Part shown: in pieces, positions 4,476 through 5,199 of the stretch | Position numbering within the stretch: the first letter of the stretch is position 1 | How the letters are laid out: each line of letters opens with the position of its first letter | DNA from: Betaproteobacteria bacterium | GTDB lineage: Bacteria > Pseudomonadota > Gammaproteobacteria > Burkholderiales > SG8-41 | NCBI GenBank assembly: GCA_021300125.1 | Contig: JAJTHX010000307.1 | Span: forward strand, 1 to 5,199 | Direction of reading: 5' to 3' | Length of the DNA stretch: 5,199 nucleotides | The notes under the pieces: generated by a model | The model's input: the letters and a program-made list of their open reading frames with translations, nothing else | Told to the model about the DNA's origin: nothing | Databases searched by the model: none | Translations under genes and position numbers: made by a program

Positions 4476-5199
4476 ATGAGCGCCTTGCTGTCCTGCCTGC
4501 GCCGTCCCTTGCTGCCCCTGCTCGCCGCAGTCCTGCTGCTGGCCGTCCCGGCCGCGTCTGCGGCCGAGCGCGAGATGACCGTTGACGAGCTGTCGGTGGT
4601 GAAGCTCACCGTGAAGACCGTGCCCAACGCGCGCAGCGCGCGCAGTCTCGGCACCACGCGTGAAGGCACCGGCGTGGTCATCGATTCCAGCGGACTGGTG
4701 ATGACCATCGGCTATCTGGTGACCGAAGCCGATACCGTGGAACTGTCCACCACGGATGGCCGCCGTTTTCCCGCCACCGTCATCGGCACTGACAACGTGA
4801 CCGGGCTGGGGCTCGTCAAATCGCTGCAGCCGCTGCCGGTGAAGCCGGTTGATCTGGGCCAGTCGGCCGCGGTGAAGCTGCGCGATGTGGTGCTGATCGT
4901 CGGCTTTGACGGAGTGGCGCCGGCCTACGTGGTGTCCAAGCGGCCTTTTGTCGGCTACTGGGAATACCTGCTCGACGAAGCGATCTACACCGCGCCGGCG
5001 ACAGTCAACTGGCAGGGCGCCGCGTTGCTCTCGCGCGAGGGCCAGCTGCTGGGCATCGGTTCGCTGGCGGTGGGTGATGCCGTCGGCCAGGGTGCGGTGC
5101 CGGGCAACCTGTTCGTGCCCATTGACGCGATGAAGCCGGTGCTCGGCGATTTCATTGCCAATGGCCGGGCGACCGCGAAGCCGCGCCCCTGGCTGGGCA
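4476..5199 (+). CDS. Exported HtrA/DegP-like S1C-fold protein lacking the catalytic triad (runs off the window)
   Basis: The frame is open from 4476 to the right edge; 241 residues are visible. A signal peptide is clear: basic CLRRP, a Leu/Ala-rich core and ASA-A, with cleavage likely after residue 29, so the protein is periplasmic. The following domain has the order of an HtrA/DegP trypsin fold: GTGVVIDSSGLVMTIGYLV (64-82), DGRRFPATVIGTD (94-106), TGLGLVKSL (109-117), GYWEYLLDEAIYTAPA (160-175), NWQGAALLSREGQLLGIGSL (178-197) and NLFVPID (211-217). Each triad position is changed: His of TNNHV is Tyr80, Asp of TDLA is Gly110, Ser of GNSGG is Gln180. The protein should therefore not be a serine protease, though similar sequences are often annotated as such. 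I recognise the GYWEYLLDEAI..AP pattern as shared by a group of such homologues in proteobacteria. PRPWLG at the right edge is where a PDZ domain normally begins. Role unknown; a periplasmic binding or scaffold function is plausible. Confidence 0.88.
   Translation, partial: MSALLSCLRRPLLPLLAAVLLLAVPAASAAEREMTVDELSVVKLTVKTVPNARSARSLGTTREGTGVVIDSSGLVMTIGYLVTEADTVELSTTDGRRFPATVIGTDNVTGLGLVKSLQPLPVKPVDLGQSAAVKLRDVVLIVGFDGVAPAYVVSKRPFVGYWEYLLDEAIYTAPATVNWQGAALLSREGQLLGIGSLAVGDAVGQGAVPGNLFVPIDAMKPVLGDFIANGRATAKPRPWLG

Noticed and set aside
3560..4585. Plus-strand open frame of 341 codons opposite the SDR gene
   Set aside because: It starts inside the terminator, runs antisense to the SDR gene, and consists of shadow-frame composition.
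4358..4708. N-terminal extension of the SDR gene to an ATG at 4708
   Set aside because: The extra 117 residues are Ser/Thr/Ala/Arg-rich without SDR features, lie opposite the HtrA-like gene and its promoter region, and a strong GGAGG precedes the ATG at 4357.

Overview
The window is GC-rich proteobacterial DNA, most like a gamma- or betaproteobacterium. The evidence is a type IV minor-pilin operon of the FimU/PilV/PilW/PilX kind, a tRNA-Thr(CGU) that closely resembles E. coli thrW and encodes its own CCA end, and an HtrA-like periplasmic protein of a type common in proteobacteria. The species cannot be named from the sequence alone.

Left part (1-2749, minus strand): five prepilin genes in tight array, read right to left as pilE-like, fimU/gspH-like, pilV, pilW and pilX, the last cut by the window edge. 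Neighbouring genes overlap by 1-7 bases or are separated by 8-9 bases, so they almost certainly form one operon. Four products carry a prepilin peptidase site followed by a hydrophobic helix with Glu at mature position +5; PilX lacks that Glu. By analogy with GspH-I-J-K, FimU-PilV-PilW-PilX should form the tip complex that primes pilus assembly. pilY1 would be expected beyond base 1.

Middle (2750-3561): a 213-base divergent region separates pilE from a plus-strand Fur-superfamily regulator. The regulator is Irr/PerR-like: it has an HHH cluster and lacks the CxxC zinc pair. A good sigma-70 promoter lies so close to its start codon that the mRNA appears leaderless, and a 7-1-7 Fur-family inverted repeat covers the -10 box. 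tRNA-Thr(CGU) follows, then a strong bidirectional terminator.

Right part (3584-5199): a minus-strand SDR-family protein whose classical Tyr-x3-Lys motif is replaced, and, divergent from it across 118 bases, a plus-strand exported HtrA/DegP-like protein in which all three catalytic triad positions are substituted. The second gene runs off the right edge.

No mobile element, CRISPR array, phage gene or toxin-antitoxin pair was seen. Most of the window is conventional chromosome. The points worth following are the leaderless, operator-covered regulator gene and the two back-to-back genes with degenerate active sites.
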